Below, in pieces: positions 11,757 through 20,567 of a DNA stretch of 64,000 nt (position 1 is its first letter; each line of letters starts with the position of its first letter). A program made the position numbers and the translations under genes. Below the pieces are notes generated by a model. That model did not search any database and was not told the DNA's origin. It was given only the letters and a program-made list of their open reading frames with translations. Source of the stretch: Rhodocyclaceae bacterium (GTDB lineage Bacteria; Pseudomonadota; Gammaproteobacteria; Burkholderiales; Rhodocyclaceae); the NCBI GenBank assembly GCA_020445745.1, contig JAGRGB010000186.1:17382-81381 (forward strand), given 5' to 3'.

Positions 11757-12857
11757 ATGAGCGGCTTCACCAGCGACGACCACCGCTTCATGGCCGCGGC
11801 GCTGCGTCAGGCCGAGTTCGGTCTGGCCAGCACCAGTCCGAATCCGCGGGTCGGCTGCATCATCGCACGCGACGGGCAGGTGGTCGGGCAGGGCTGGCAC
11901 GAACGCGCCGGCGAGGCCCATGCCGAGGTCCATGCGCTGCAGGCTGCCGGTGCGCTGGCGCGCGGCGCCACCGCCTACGTGACCCTGGAGCCCTGTGCCC
12001 ACCACGGCCGCACCCCGCCTTGTACCGAGGCACTGATCAACGCCGGTGTCAGCCGCGTCGTGGCCGCGATGCAGGATCCGAATCCGGCGGTGTCGGGTCG
12101 GGGGCTGGCCCACCTGGCCGACGCCGGGATCAGCACCGCCTGCGGCTTGCTGGCGGACGAGGCCGAGGAACTGAACTGCGGCTTCGTCTCGCGCATGCGA
12201 CGGGGCCGCCCGTGGCTGCGACTCAAGTCCGCCGCCAGCCTGGACGGCCGCACGGCGCTCGCCAACGGCATCAGTCAGTGGATCAGCAGTGAAGCCTCGC
12301 GGGCCGATGCACACCATTGGCGGGCGAGGAGCTGCGCGATCCTGACCGGGATCGGCACAGTGCTGAACGACGACCCGCAGCTCACCGCCCGCGCCGTGGG
12401 CTGTGAGCGCCAGCCGATCAAGGTCGTCGTGGACTCCGAGCTTCGCACCCCGCCGAACGCCCGCCTGCTGGCAAGCGGAAGGGTGCTCGTGGCCTGCGCC
12501 CGGATGCCTGCCGAACGGGCCGATGCGCTCCAGGCCCGTGGCGCCGAAATCCTTCACCTGCCGGGTGCGGACGGACGGGTGGACCTCTGGGCCGTATTGC
12601 GTACCTTGGCGAACCAGGGCGTCAACGAGGTGCTCGGCGAGGCAGGCCCGACGCTGGGCGGCGCCCTGATCGCCAGCGGTTGCGCCGACGAACTCTTGCT
12701 CTATCTGGCGCCGAAGATCCTCGGCAACGGCGCGCGCGCGCTGTTCGACATGCCCGACATCACATCCCTCGGCCAGGCGGACGATTGGCAAGTGCACGAT
12801 TGCCGGCAGATCGCCGGCGATATTCGTCTGCGCCTGAGGCCCCGCATCGCCGGCTGA
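11757..12857 (+). CDS. ribD: bifunctional riboflavin deaminase/reductase
   Basis: This 366-residue protein carries out two steps of riboflavin synthesis. The N-terminal deaminase domain has the zinc site HAEVHAL (about residue 42) and the PCAHHGRTPPC motif. The C-terminal reductase domain begins near residue 145 (LRLKSAASLDGRTALA) and uses NADPH, with the LGEAGPTLGGAL motif near its end. The start ATG lies 7 bp after nrdR. No FMN riboswitch is visible, consistent with transcription from the glyA–nrdR side. Confidence 0.95.
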   Translation: MSGFTSDDHRFMAAALRQAEFGLASTSPNPRVGCIIARDGQVVGQGWHERAGEAHAEVHALQAAGALARGATAYVTLEPCAHHGRTPPCTEALINAGVSRVVAAMQDPNPAVSGRGLAHLADAGISTACGLLADEAEELNCGFVSRMRRGRPWLRLKSAASLDGRTALANGISQWISSEASRADAHHWRARSCAILTGIGTVLNDDPQLTARAVGCERQPIKVVVDSELRTPPNARLLASGRVLVACARMPAERADALQARGAEILHLPGADGRVDLWAVLRTLANQGVNEVLGEAGPTLGGALIASGCADELLLYLAPKILGNGARALFDMPDITSLGQADDWQVHDCRQIAGDIRLRLRPRIAG

Positions 12858-12875
12858 TTCGTCCGCAGCGCGACG

Positions 12876-13331
12876 CTACTTGTACTCGCGCAATTCGCGC
12901 GGCGTGTCGTCGCGGTCACCATGGGGATGGTGATCGTACACCTTGACATAGACCTCGTTGGACTGCTTGATCAGACGCTCTGGCGAGCGCAGGTTGTGGA
13001 TCTGGGTGTCTTCGGCGAAGTAGATGAAGGCACGCATCAACTTCGTCATCAGCGAATTGTCGAGGTGGAAGCCGGCGTCGGTGAGTGCCTTCTCGAGGGA
13101 CTCCAGGGAATACTCGAGGATCGAATACGTGACACAGATGGTGTCCGCCTTCGCCGACGGACGGGCGGAAAGGCCCTTCAGCGCGCGCAGCGCCGAGCAG
13201 GCCTGCTCGACCTGGTTAGGCGGCAACGGGCGAAAGCGGATCTCGCGATGCTTTTCGAGGCCGGACACACTGGTGCCGTGGTTTTCGCCGTGCCGCCTGC
13301 CGGCAAGCTTGTAGGCCGTTTCGCGCCGCAT
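12876..13331 (-). CDS. conserved-looking protein of unknown function
   Basis: This 151-residue protein has no signal peptide or membrane segment. Predicted elements include two helices separated by strands in the middle (QVEQACSALRALKG and ESLEKALTDAGFHLD), suggesting a small alpha/beta ferredoxin-like fold with repeated halves. The C-terminal third is rich in charged and His residues (VYVKVYDHHPHGDRDD). The reading frame is clean, with the GC3 bias expected for a gene. It lies on the same strand 25 bp after ctpA and could be cotranscribed with it. I do not recognise the family and make no functional claim. Confidence 0.6.
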   Translation of the reverse strand: MRRETAYKLAGRRHGENHGTSVSGLEKHREIRFRPLPPNQVEQACSALRALKGLSARPSAKADTICVTYSILEYSLESLEKALTDAGFHLDNSLMTKLMRAFIYFAEDTQIHNLRSPERLIKQSNEVYVKVYDHHPHGDRDDTPRELREYK

Positions 13332-13356
13332 TGCCGCCTCGTCCCCGTCGCGCCGC

Positions 13357-14745
13357 TCAGAGGTGGCTGTTCTGGATGATCTGCAGCCCCTTGAGGAGGT
13401 TCACCGCCTGCACCAGCTGGTGATCGTCCTTGCCGGCCATTTCGAAGCGCACCGGCGCCGACTGCTCGCCTTCGTCCGTTTCGTCGGCGGCCTTGTCGCC
13501 GCTAGCTGATTCCGCCTTGCCGGATCCCTTCTCGCGGTCGTTCTCGAGGTGTCCCACCAGATCCGCCTCGCGGACGCGCTGGGCCGACTGTCCTCCCATC
13601 GCCTCTTCGACGACGATGTCCGGCTCGATGCCCTTGGCCTGGATCGAGCGCCCGCTGGGCGTGTAGTAGCGAGCCGTGGTCAGCTTGATCGCCGAGCTGT
13701 TGTTCAGCGGCAGGATGGTCTGCACCGAGCCCTTGCCGAAGGTCTGCGTGCCCATCACGATCGCCCGGTGGTGGTCCTGCAGCGCTCCGGCGACGATCTC
13801 CGATGCGGACGCCGAACCACCGTTCACCAGCACGATCATCGGCACGTTCTTGACGCCCTCGGGCAAGCCGCGCAGGAAGTCGTGGCTGCTGCCGCGTAGA
13901 TAGTCCTGCGGCGATGCACTGTAGCGACGCTTTGCATCTTCGGTGCGACCGTCGGTGGATACGACCAGCGCGCCGGGCTCGAGGAATGCCGCCGAGACGC
14001 CGACCGCACCGTGCAGCAGACCACCCGGATCGTTGCGCAGATCGAGGACCAGGCCCTTGAGCGGCGCGTCCTTGTATATGCGATTGAGGTGATCGACCAG
14101 ATAGCGGCCGGTGTTCTCCTGGAACTGGACGACCCGCACGTAGCCGAAACCGGGCTCGATGATCTTCGACTTTACGCTCTGGACCTTGATCACCTCGCGA
14201 ACGATCTTGACGATCACCGGCTTGGTCTCGCCCTTGCGCGCGATGGTCAGCGTGATCTCGGTCTTCGGCTTGCCGCGCATGCGCTTGACCGCATCCGACA
14301 AGCTCATGCCCTTGACCGGCGTGTCGTCGAGCTTGACGATCAGGTCACCGGCCTTGACACCCGCGCGAAACGCCGGCGTGTCCTCGATCGGCGAGATCAC
14401 CTTGACGAAGCCGTCTTCCATGCCGACCTCGATGCCGAGGCCGCCGAACTCGCCCTGGGTACCGACCTGGAGATCCTTGAAGGCATCCGCGTCGAGATAC
14501 GCCGAATGTGGATCCAGCCCCGACAGCATGCCGCTGATCGCCTGGGTGATCAGCTTCTTGTCCTCGACCGGTTCGACATAACCCTGCTTGACGGCGTTGA
14601 ACACGTCGGCGAAGGCCCTGAGTTCTTCCACCGGCAGCGGCAGCGTGCTGACACGCTCGGCCTGTGCCGACAGGTTGAGACTGATCAGAATGCCGGCACA
14701 TACCCCGGTCATCACCAGTCCGATCTTTTGCAGCCTGCTACCCAT
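13357..14745 (-). CDS. ctpA: C-terminal processing protease, S41 family
   Basis: This 462-residue periplasmic serine protease has an N-terminal signal or anchor (residues 8–28), a PDZ domain at about 95–170 (EFGGLGIEVG) and the S41 catalytic domain. The catalytic dyad is Ser313 in GGSASASEIV and Lys338 in TFGKGSVQ; the 25-residue spacing equals that of E. coli Prc. Such enzymes trim lipoproteins and peptidoglycan hydrolases. I chose the start at MGSRLQKIG because the signal sequence begins there. It lies 65 bp downstream of envC on the same strand, the ordinary envC–ctpA arrangement, which links it to cell-wall hydrolase control. Confidence 0.93.
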   Translation of the reverse strand: MGSRLQKIGLVMTGVCAGILISLNLSAQAERVSTLPLPVEELRAFADVFNAVKQGYVEPVEDKKLITQAISGMLSGLDPHSAYLDADAFKDLQVGTQGEFGGLGIEVGMEDGFVKVISPIEDTPAFRAGVKAGDLIVKLDDTPVKGMSLSDAVKRMRGKPKTEITLTIARKGETKPVIVKIVREVIKVQSVKSKIIEPGFGYVRVVQFQENTGRYLVDHLNRIYKDAPLKGLVLDLRNDPGGLLHGAVGVSAAFLEPGALVVSTDGRTEDAKRRYSASPQDYLRGSSHDFLRGLPEGVKNVPMIVLVNGGSASASEIVAGALQDHHRAIVMGTQTFGKGSVQTILPLNNSSAIKLTTARYYTPSGRSIQAKGIEPDIVVEEAMGGQSAQRVREADLVGHLENDREKGSGKAESASGDKAADETDEGEQSAPVRFEMAGKDDHQLVQAVNLLKGLQIIQNSHL

Positions 14746-14810
14746 GTGTGTTCCACTCCATCTGGTGCGGGCTCCGACCCGCCTGCCTCTGTGCCCACTC
14801 ACCGCGAAAT

Positions 14811-16139
14811 TCACCTTCGGACCCATTTCAACGGATCTTCCGGTTCTCCGCGGTGACGGATTTCAAAGTATAAACCCGATTCCCCACTGCCCTCGTCGAC
14901 GCCGACGCTGGCAATCGCCTCGCCGCCCAGCACGGCTTGCCCCAGGCGCGCGATCAGGATGTCGTTGTTGCCATACACGGTCATGTAGGACTTGCCGTGC
15001 TCGATGATCACGAGATTGCCGAATCCCCTCAGCCAATCCGCGAACACCACCTCGCCCGGCGCCACCGCCCGCACCTCGGCACCTTCCTTCGCGCGGATGA
15101 AGACGCCCTTCCATATCGCGCCGCCATTGGCCCGGGGCTCGCCGAAGCGGCCGACCATGGCCCCCTTCAACGGCGGATCCAGGCGGCCCTTTAGCGTACC
15201 GAAGGGCACGCCTTCCGGGGTCCGTACGACCTGGCGCCGGAACATCGCAACCACCGGTTCCCGCGACGATTGACCACGCTCGGCTCGCTCCGGTTCCTGC
15301 GTGGCGCCAGTCGGCGGCGAATCCTCTTCTGCAGCCCCGTCGTCGCCTTCGCGGGCCAGCGCCTCCAGCCCGGTGATCAGGCGCGCGAGCCGCTGTTCGT
15401 CGAGCCTCAGGCTCGACACTTCCCGCTTCTGCTGCCGGACCCGCGTCGCCAGTTCTGCGGCAAGTCGCTTGTATCGCGCCCGTGACTTCTCCAACTGCCC
15501 GTGCTCGCGCCGCTGCCGTTCCGCCAGCGCGGCCAGTTCCTCGCCGTGACGGGCGATCCGGCCCTCCACCTCGCGGAGCATCGCCACGTCCTGGCGTTGC
15601 TCGTCGATCAGCGACAGATTGGCTGCGCCGATGCGCTGCAGGTAATAGCCGTCGCGCGCGACCTGGTTGGGGTCGCGGCTGGCGAGAAAATCCGCCAGGC
15701 GCGCCTCGCCGCCACCGACGTAATAGTCGTGCAGCCAGCGGGCCAGGTTCGCCCGTCGATCCATGATGCGGGCATCGATCGCGGTGCGTTCCTCGCCGAA
15801 GCGCTTCAGCTCGGCCTCGACCGCGGCCTGCCGGCGGCGGGTCTCGCCCAGCGTTCGACCGAGGGCGGACAGTGCCCTTCCCGCCTCGGCCAGCGACGCA
15901 CCGGCCTTGTCACGACGATCCTCGTCCTTTTCGAGAGCGCGCTGGATCGCCTCGATGCGCTGCTGCAGGCGAGCGAACTCGGCCCGCGATCGTCCGATCT
16001 CGCCGTCGTCCGCCAGACAGCCGATCGGCAGCGCCAGCGCGACCGCCGACAGCCAGGCCGCCAGTTGCGCAGAGCATGCCAGGACGCCGGCACGGGACCC
16101 GCGCCGGTCGCGCGCCCCGCGGCGCCGGCAGCAACGCAT
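14811..16139 (-). CDS. envC: murein hydrolase activator EnvC
   Basis: This periplasmic protein of about 442 residues has a signal region (hydrophobic core AAWLSAVALALPIG), a long coiled coil (about residues 50–270, Arg/Glu-rich heptads) and a C-terminal LytM domain. The LytM domain is degenerate. The first His of the HxGxD motif is replaced (GAIWKGVFI), and the HxH motif reads LYF in GLYFEIRHRG, so it should not bind zinc. That is diagnostic for EnvC, which activates amidases AmiA and AmiB during division. The start is uncertain: ATG at 16139 or a codon at 16169. It follows gpmA on the same strand. Confidence 0.9.
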   Translation of the reverse strand: MRCCRRRGARDRRGSRAGVLACSAQLAAWLSAVALALPIGCLADDGEIGRSRAEFARLQQRIEAIQRALEKDEDRRDKAGASLAEAGRALSALGRTLGETRRRQAAVEAELKRFGEERTAIDARIMDRRANLARWLHDYYVGGGEARLADFLASRDPNQVARDGYYLQRIGAANLSLIDEQRQDVAMLREVEGRIARHGEELAALAERQRREHGQLEKSRARYKRLAAELATRVRQQKREVSSLRLDEQRLARLITGLEALAREGDDGAAEEDSPPTGATQEPERAERGQSSREPVVAMFRRQVVRTPEGVPFGTLKGRLDPPLKGAMVGRFGEPRANGGAIWKGVFIRAKEGAEVRAVAPGEVVFADWLRGFGNLVIIEHGKSYMTVYGNNDILIARLGQAVLGGEAIASVGVDEGSGESGLYFEIRHRGEPEDPLKWVRR

Positions 16140-16187
16140 CACGTCCGGCCGGCGCCGTGCTCGGACCAAGGGAAACCGGGGGACGGG

Positions 16188-16934
16188 TCAGGCCGCCTTG
16201 CCCTGGCCGGCAACGGCGGCCTGGGCAGCCTTGATGGTGTCGTCGTCGGCCAGATAGTAGCTGCGGATCGGCCGTACATCGGCACCGAGTTCATAGACCA
16301 GTGGCTGCGCGGTCGGGATGTTGAGGCCGACGATGTCGTCGTCCGAGACCTTGTCGAGATACTTGATCAAAGCCCGCAGACTGTTGCCGTGGGCCGTCAC
16401 CAGCAGGCGCTTTCCGGCCAGGATCTGCGGCACGATCACCGTCTCCCAGTACGGAACGGCCCGGGCGACCGTGTCCTTCAGGCATTCGGTGCGCGGAAAC
16501 TCGGCCCTCGGCAGCGACGCGTAGCGCGCATCGCCGTCGGTGATGCGCTCGTCGCCGTCCTCGAGGGCCGGAGGCCGGGTGTCGTAGGAGCGACGCCACA
16601 CCAGCACCTGCTCGTCGCCGAACTTGGCGGCGGTCTCGGCCTTGTTCAGGCCCTGCAGCGCACCGTAGTGACGCTCGTTCAGGCGCCAGCTGTGCTCTAC
16701 CGGCAGCCACAGCGAATCGAGCTCCTCGAGGACGATGTTGAGGGTCTTGTTGGCACGCTTCAGGACCGAGGTGAACGCGAGATCGAAGGCGTAGCCTTCG
16801 CGGTGCAGCAAGCGGCCCGCCGCCCGGGCCTCGGCGATGCCGGTTTCGGTCAGGTCGACATCGGTCCACCCGGTGAATCGGTTTTCCTTGTTCCAGGTGG
16901 ATTCGCCGTGGCGCAATAGAACGATCTTGTACAT
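16188..16934 (-). CDS. gpmA: 2,3-bisphosphoglycerate-dependent phosphoglycerate mutase
   Basis: This 248-residue glycolytic enzyme interconverts 3- and 2-phosphoglycerate. The phospho-acceptor His lies in [10 protein letters not shown] near residue 10. The acid/base Glu is in [14 protein letters not shown] and the second His in [12 protein letters not shown]. Full length and the C-terminal loop distinguish it from the short phosphatase at 9.2 kb. It is divergent from the ArsR-type regulator at 17070, with a 135-bp gap that must carry both promoters. Confidence 0.97.
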   Translation of the reverse strand: MYKIVLLRHGESTWNKENRFTGWTDVDLTETGIAEARAAGRLLHREGYAFDLAFTSVLKRANKTLNIVLEELDSLWLPVEHSWRLNERHYGALQGLNKAETAAKFGDEQVLVWRRSYDTRPPALEDGDERITDGDARYASLPRAEFPRTECLKDTVARAVPYWETVIVPQILAGKRLLVTAHGNSLRALIKYLDKVSDDDIVGLNIPTAQPLVYELGADVRPIRSYYLADDDTIKAAQAAVAGQGKAA

Positions 16935-17069
16935 GGAAATTGACGTGGTTTCGGAGGGGAAAATCGGTGTCGGAGGCCTGTTCCTGCGCCCAGCGAGTCA
17001 AGGCGTCGGTCGGCGAAAAGTGATATTTTATAGGAAGAGTCCGACCGCTGCGGACAAGAGCACCGCAAA

Positions 17070-17396
17070 GTGAACAAAGCCATCATCGACCTGATCGACA
17101 AGAAGGAGCACATCGAGACCGCGGCGCGGGCGCTCAAGGCGATTTCCCACCCGCTGCGGCTCAAGATCCTGTGCGTCGTCGGCGATGCCGAGGCCTGTGT
17201 GCAGGAAATCGTCGAGGCGGTCGGCACCTCGCAGAGCAACATATCCCAGCACCTCGCCATTCTTCGCGACAAGGGTGTCTTGCGCACCCGCAAGGATGCC
17301 AACCGGGTCTATTACCGGGTCGGCGATCAGCGCACCCTCCAACTGATCGTACTGATGCGCGAGGTATTCTGCGGCGTACCGCCGGAAAAGCGGTAG
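17070..17396 (+). CDS. ArsR-family regulator, probable sulfane-sulfur sensor (BigR/SqrR/YgaV type)
   Basis: This 108-residue winged-helix repressor has a recognition helix in TSQSNISQHLAILRDKGV. It lacks the metal-site motif ELCVCDL of arsenic or cadmium sensors. Instead Cys35 (LKILCVVG) and Cys101 (REVFCGV) are 66 residues apart, the same spacing as Cys41/Cys107 of SqrR and Cys42/Cys108 of BigR, which form a polysulfide bridge. A third Cys at 43 is extra. The next two genes encode a rhodanese and a glutaredoxin, fitting a persulfide or thiol circuit. The GTG start lacks a strong ribosome-binding site. Confidence 0.8.
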   Translation: MNKAIIDLIDKKEHIETAARALKAISHPLRLKILCVVGDAEACVQEIVEAVGTSQSNISQHLAILRDKGVLRTRKDANRVYYRVGDQRTLQLIVLMREVFCGVPPEKR

Positions 17397-17415
17397 GCCA
17401 TCGACGGAGTCCCGA

Positions 17416-17832
17416 TTGGAATTTCTTCAGCAAAACTGGCATTGGGCCGCGCTCGCGGTCGCCAGCGGCGGCATGCTGCTGTTTCAGACACTCAAGGGCA
17501 AGAGCGCCGACGAACTCGATCCGCTCGCGGCAACCCTCAAGATCAATCGTGAGGATGCGCTGGTGGTCGACGTACGCACCGCCGACGAGTATCGCCAGGG
17601 TCACGTTCCGAACGCCCGCCACATTCCGCTCGCCGATCTCGAGAAACGCAGCAGCGAACTGGCGAAGAATGGCCAGCCGGTGATCCTGTGCTGCGCCACC
17701 GGAGCACGTTCCGGCATGGCCATCGCCACGCTGCGCAAGGCCGGCGTCCCGTCGGTGTTCAACCTGCGAGGCGGCCTGCAGGCCTGGGAACGCGCGGGAC
17801 AGCCACTGTCGCGCGGCAAGCGCAAGAAATGA
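17416..17832 (+). CDS. membrane-anchored rhodanese-like sulfurtransferase
   Basis: This 138-residue protein has one N-terminal membrane helix (about residues 8–24) followed by a single rhodanese domain. The active-site loop is CCATGARS, with the second Cys in the persulfide-forming position. The domain opens with ALVVDVRTADEYRQGHVPNA, the standard CH2A motif. It starts with TTG 19 bp after the regulator and overlaps grxC by 4 nt. By analogy it moves sulfane sulfur at the inner membrane; the partner thiol is unknown. Confidence 0.85.
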   Translation: MEFLQQNWHWAALAVASGGMLLFQTLKGKSADELDPLAATLKINREDALVVDVRTADEYRQGHVPNARHIPLADLEKRSSELAKNGQPVILCCATGARSGMAIATLRKAGVPSVFNLRGGLQAWERAGQPLSRGKRKK

Positions 17833-18092
17833 GCGTCCGGGTCCGCATGTATGCCACCGCGACCTGCCCGTTCTGCATGCGCGCAGAAGGCCTGCTGCGG
17901 CGCAAGTGCGCCGACATCGAAAAGATCCGGGTCGATCTCGATCCGTCGCTGCGCGAGGAAATGATCGCGCTGACGGGACGGCGCACGGTACCCCAGATCT
18001 TCATCGGCGACCGCCACATCGGCGGCTGCGACGATCTGCACGCGCTCGACCACGCCGGCGGACTCGATCCGCTACTCGCCGGAGCCGGATGA
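17829..18092 (+). CDS. grxC: glutaredoxin 3
   Basis: This 87-residue dithiol glutaredoxin carries the CPFC active site (residues 13–16) plus the cis-Pro segment TVPQIFIG and the GGCDDLHAL glutathione-binding loop. It reduces disulfides with glutathione. The start codon overlaps the end of the rhodanese gene, and secB follows after a short gap. Rhodanese–grxC–secB is a recurrent betaproteobacterial order. Confidence 0.93.
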   Translation: MSVRVRMYATATCPFCMRAEGLLRRKCADIEKIRVDLDPSLREEMIALTGRRTVPQIFIGDRHIGGCDDLHALDHAGGLDPLLAGAG

Positions 18093-18135
18093 ACCCGGCC
18101 CCGTAACAACGTACTCATCGAAACAGGTAGGACCC

Positions 18136-18624
18136 ATGGCTGAAAACAATCAACCCGTATTCACGATCGAGAAGCTCTACGTAAAGGACCTGTCGGTCGA
18201 GGTGCCCAATGCACCCCAGGTCTTTCTCGAGCGCGAAACGCCCCAGATCAACGTGCAGTTGCGCACCGACGGCAAGCAGGTCGGCGAGGGCGTTTTCGAG
18301 GTCGTGCTGACGGTGACCGTGGCCGCCAAGCTGCCCGAAGACAAGAACGTGTTCCTGATCGAGGTCTCCCAGGGTGGCTTGTTCCAGATCCGCAACGTGC
18401 CGCAGACCGACCTCGAACCGATCATGATGATCGGCTGTGCCAACATCCTGTTCCCGTACGCCCGGGAAACCGTGTCCGACGCGGTCACCCGCGCCGGGTT
18501 CCAGCCAGTGCTGCTGACGCCGGTGAATTTCGAGGCGCTCTACCAGGCCCGCAAGGACCAGGTCCAGGCCGAGGGCAACGGGGAGAACGCCGCACAGCCG
18601 GCGCCGGAGACCCCCGTTCAATGA
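18136..18624 (+). CDS. secB: preprotein export chaperone SecB
   Basis: This 162-residue tetrameric chaperone keeps secreted precursors unfolded and hands them to SecA. Conserved segments include FTIEKLYVKDLSVEVPNAP at the N-terminus and the CANILFPYARE motif that forms the substrate groove. The C-terminal tail is Ala/Pro/Gln-rich, as usual. A GGTAGG ribosome-binding site precedes the ATG, and the stop overlaps the next gene. Confidence 0.96.
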   Translation: MAENNQPVFTIEKLYVKDLSVEVPNAPQVFLERETPQINVQLRTDGKQVGEGVFEVVLTVTVAAKLPEDKNVFLIEVSQGGLFQIRNVPQTDLEPIMMIGCANILFPYARETVSDAVTRAGFQPVLLTPVNFEALYQARKDQVQAEGNGENAAQPAPETPVQ

Positions 18625-19064
18625 CGAGCGGCCGCCGGGTCGCGTTGCTGGCCGCCGTACTGGCGATGAGCCCGGTGGCTGGTGCCGCCGAGTTCAAGTC
18701 CGCCCTCGCCGCGGCGATCTCTTATGATTCACCCTCCGCCCAGGGCCGCAAGCTCGCGATCATTCTGGCCGGCACGCCGGTCGAGGTGATCGTCGGCCTC
18801 GACCGCTGGATGAAGGTGCGCGACGTCACCGGGTCGATTAACTGGGTCGAGCGTCGGCTGCTCAGCGACCGGCGCACGGTGCTGGTCAATGTCGATCGGC
18901 TGGTCGTGCGCAGCGAGGCATCGACGGCGGCACCGCCGAGCTTCGAGGCCGAGCGCAACGTCGTGCTGGAACTGATCGAGGGCCCCCGCTTCGGCTGGAT
19001 CAAGGTGCGCCACCAGGACGGCGACACCGGTTACGCCCGTGCGGTCGAAGTCTGGGGGCTGTAG
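18621..19064 (+). CDS. periplasmic SH3-domain protein of unknown function
   Basis: This 147-residue protein has a signal peptide ending near residue 23 (SPVAGAAEF) and then a bacterial SH3 (SH3_3/SH3_4-type) repeat. The middle shows VEVIVGLDRWMKVRDVTGSI and the end shows the GPRFGWIKVRHQDGDTGYA variant of that repeat. Such domains often bind peptidoglycan or sit beside wall enzymes. It overlaps secB by 4 nt and is 4 bp from gpsA, so it belongs to the secB–gpsA operon. No enzymatic residues are apparent. Confidence 0.75.
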   Translation: MTSGRRVALLAAVLAMSPVAGAAEFKSALAAAISYDSPSAQGRKLAIILAGTPVEVIVGLDRWMKVRDVTGSINWVERRLLSDRRTVLVNVDRLVVRSEASTAAPPSFEAERNVVLELIEGPRFGWIKVRHQDGDTGYARAVEVWGL

Positions 19065-19068
19065 CGGC

Positions 19069-20052
19069 ATGCGCATCGGAGTCTTCGGTGCCGGCGCGTG
19101 GGGCACGGCGCTGGCGCTGGCCTACTGCCGCGAACACCAGGTCATGCTGTGGTCGTGGCATGGCGACGACATCGCCGAACTTGGTCGCGACCGCGAGAAC
19201 CGGCGCTACCTGCCGGGCGTAGCGCTGCCGCCGGCGCTCGGCCTGACCGCCGATTTCGAAGAGGCCGCAGCGGACGCCGCACTGCACCTGATCGTGACGC
19301 CGCTGTCCGGACTGCGCGCCACGGTCAGGCGCCTCAAACGGCTTGCGCCAGGCGTGCCGACGCTGTGGGCGTGCAAGGGCTTCGAGGCCGAATCGGCCCG
19401 CCTTCCCCACGAGATCGTGCACGAGGAATTGGGCAGCGACGCGCCCTGCGGTGCGCTTACCGGCCCGAGCTTCGCTGCCGAGGTGGCCCGCCAGATGCCG
19501 ACTGCGATCACGCTCGCGTCGAGCCAGGAAGGTTTCGCCGAGCACTGGATTCGGCTACTCCACCAGCCCACCCTGCGCCTGTACGCGAACAACGACGTGG
19601 TCGGCGCCGAGGTCGGCGGCGCGGTCAAGAACGTCATGGCGATCGCCGCCGGCATCTGCGACGGCATGGGCTTCGGACTCAATGCCCGTGCCGCGCTGAT
19701 CACCCGGGGGCTGGCCGAAATGTCCCGCCTCGGGGTGGCGCTGGGCGGGCGACAGGAGACCTTCATGGGCCTCGCCGGCATGGGCGACCTGATCCTGACC
19801 TGCACCGGCGATCTGTCGCGCAACCGCCGGGTCGGCCTGGCGCTCGCCGAAGGTCGGACCCTGGATCAGATCCTGACCGACCTCGGCCATGTCGCCGAAG
19901 GCGTCAGCACCGCCCGCGTGGTAGGCCGGTTGGCCGAACGGCACGGCGTCGAGATGCCGATCTGCGAGGCCGTCAACGCGGTTCTCCACGAGGGCTCCGA
20001 TGCGCGAACGGCGGTGGCCGACCTGCTGGCCCGGGATCCCAGACCCGAGTGA
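19069..20052 (+). CDS. gpsA: glycerol-3-phosphate dehydrogenase (NAD(P)+)
   Basis: This 327-residue enzyme reduces dihydroxyacetone phosphate to sn-glycerol-3-phosphate for phospholipid synthesis. The Rossmann motif GAGAWGTALA lies at residues 7–16. The conserved GPSFAAEVAR, VGGAVKNVMAIAAGI (catalytic Lys) and GMGDLILTC motifs are all present. The ATG at 19069 gives the standard N-terminus MRIGVFGAG. It is the last gene of the secB operon and converges with trmL, leaving 13 bp between the stops. Confidence 0.96.
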   Translation: MRIGVFGAGAWGTALALAYCREHQVMLWSWHGDDIAELGRDRENRRYLPGVALPPALGLTADFEEAAADAALHLIVTPLSGLRATVRRLKRLAPGVPTLWACKGFEAESARLPHEIVHEELGSDAPCGALTGPSFAAEVARQMPTAITLASSQEGFAEHWIRLLHQPTLRLYANNDVVGAEVGGAVKNVMAIAAGICDGMGFGLNARAALITRGLAEMSRLGVALGGRQETFMGLAGMGDLILTCTGDLSRNRRVGLALAEGRTLDQILTDLGHVAEGVSTARVVGRLAERHGVEMPICEAVNAVLHEGSDARTAVADLLARDPRPE

Positions 20053-20065
20053 GCGCCCGGCACCT

Positions 20066-20539
20066 TCATCCGGCGCCGGCTTCGCCGGCGAATCCGTTCT
20101 GCCGCCACACCTCGAACATCACCACGGCGACCGCGTTCGACAGGTTGAGGCTGCGGTTGCCCGGCACCATCGGCAGTCGCAGGCATCGCCCGCCGTCGAA
20201 CTGTTGCAGTACGTCGTCGCCGAGCCCGCAGGTCTCCGAACCGAACAGCAACGCGTCGCCGGGCTTGTACGCGACTCGATCGTAGCGACGGCTGCCGCGG
20301 CGCGACAACGCGTAGCAGCGTGCATCCCCCAGCGTTGCGAGACAGGCGGAAAGATCGTCGTGGACGCTGACCCTGGCGAGATCGTGATAGTCGAGGCCGG
20401 CCCGCGCCAGCGCACGATCGTCCAGCGAAAAACCGAGCGGACGCACCAGATGCAGGTGGGCGCCGGTGTTCGCCGCCAGGCGGATGATGTTACCGGTATT
20501 GGGCGGAATCTCCGGCCGGTGCAGGATCACATGGAACAT
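20066..20539 (-). CDS. trmL: tRNA (cytidine(34)-2'-O)-methyltransferase TrmL
   Basis: This 157-residue SPOUT enzyme methylates the ribose of wobble C34/U34 in the two tRNA-Leu species. It has the family start MFHVILHRPEIPPNTGNIIR, where the first loop binds RNA, and the C-terminal trefoil-knot motifs LLFGSETCGLG and RLPMVPGNRSLNLSNAVA. The length is normal for TrmL, which lacks the extensions of larger SpoU enzymes. The gene converges with gpsA and precedes comF by 28 bp in the opposite reading order. Confidence 0.94.
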   Translation of the reverse strand: MFHVILHRPEIPPNTGNIIRLAANTGAHLHLVRPLGFSLDDRALARAGLDYHDLARVSVHDDLSACLATLGDARCYALSRRGSRRYDRVAYKPGDALLFGSETCGLGDDVLQQFDGGRCLRLPMVPGNRSLNLSNAVAVVMFEVWRQNGFAGEAGAG

Positions 20540-20567
20540 AGGCTGCCGAGCCCTCCTGCCGTCCGGC

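Noticed and set aside
12876-13331. S-adenosylmethionine decarboxylase proenzyme, which has a similar length
   Set aside because: It lacks the internal Ser cleavage motif and the conserved catalytic Cys region.
17070-17396. Metal-sensing ArsR/SmtB repressor
   Set aside because: The metal-binding ELCVCDL motif is missing; the Cys spacing instead fits the sulfane-sulfur sensors.
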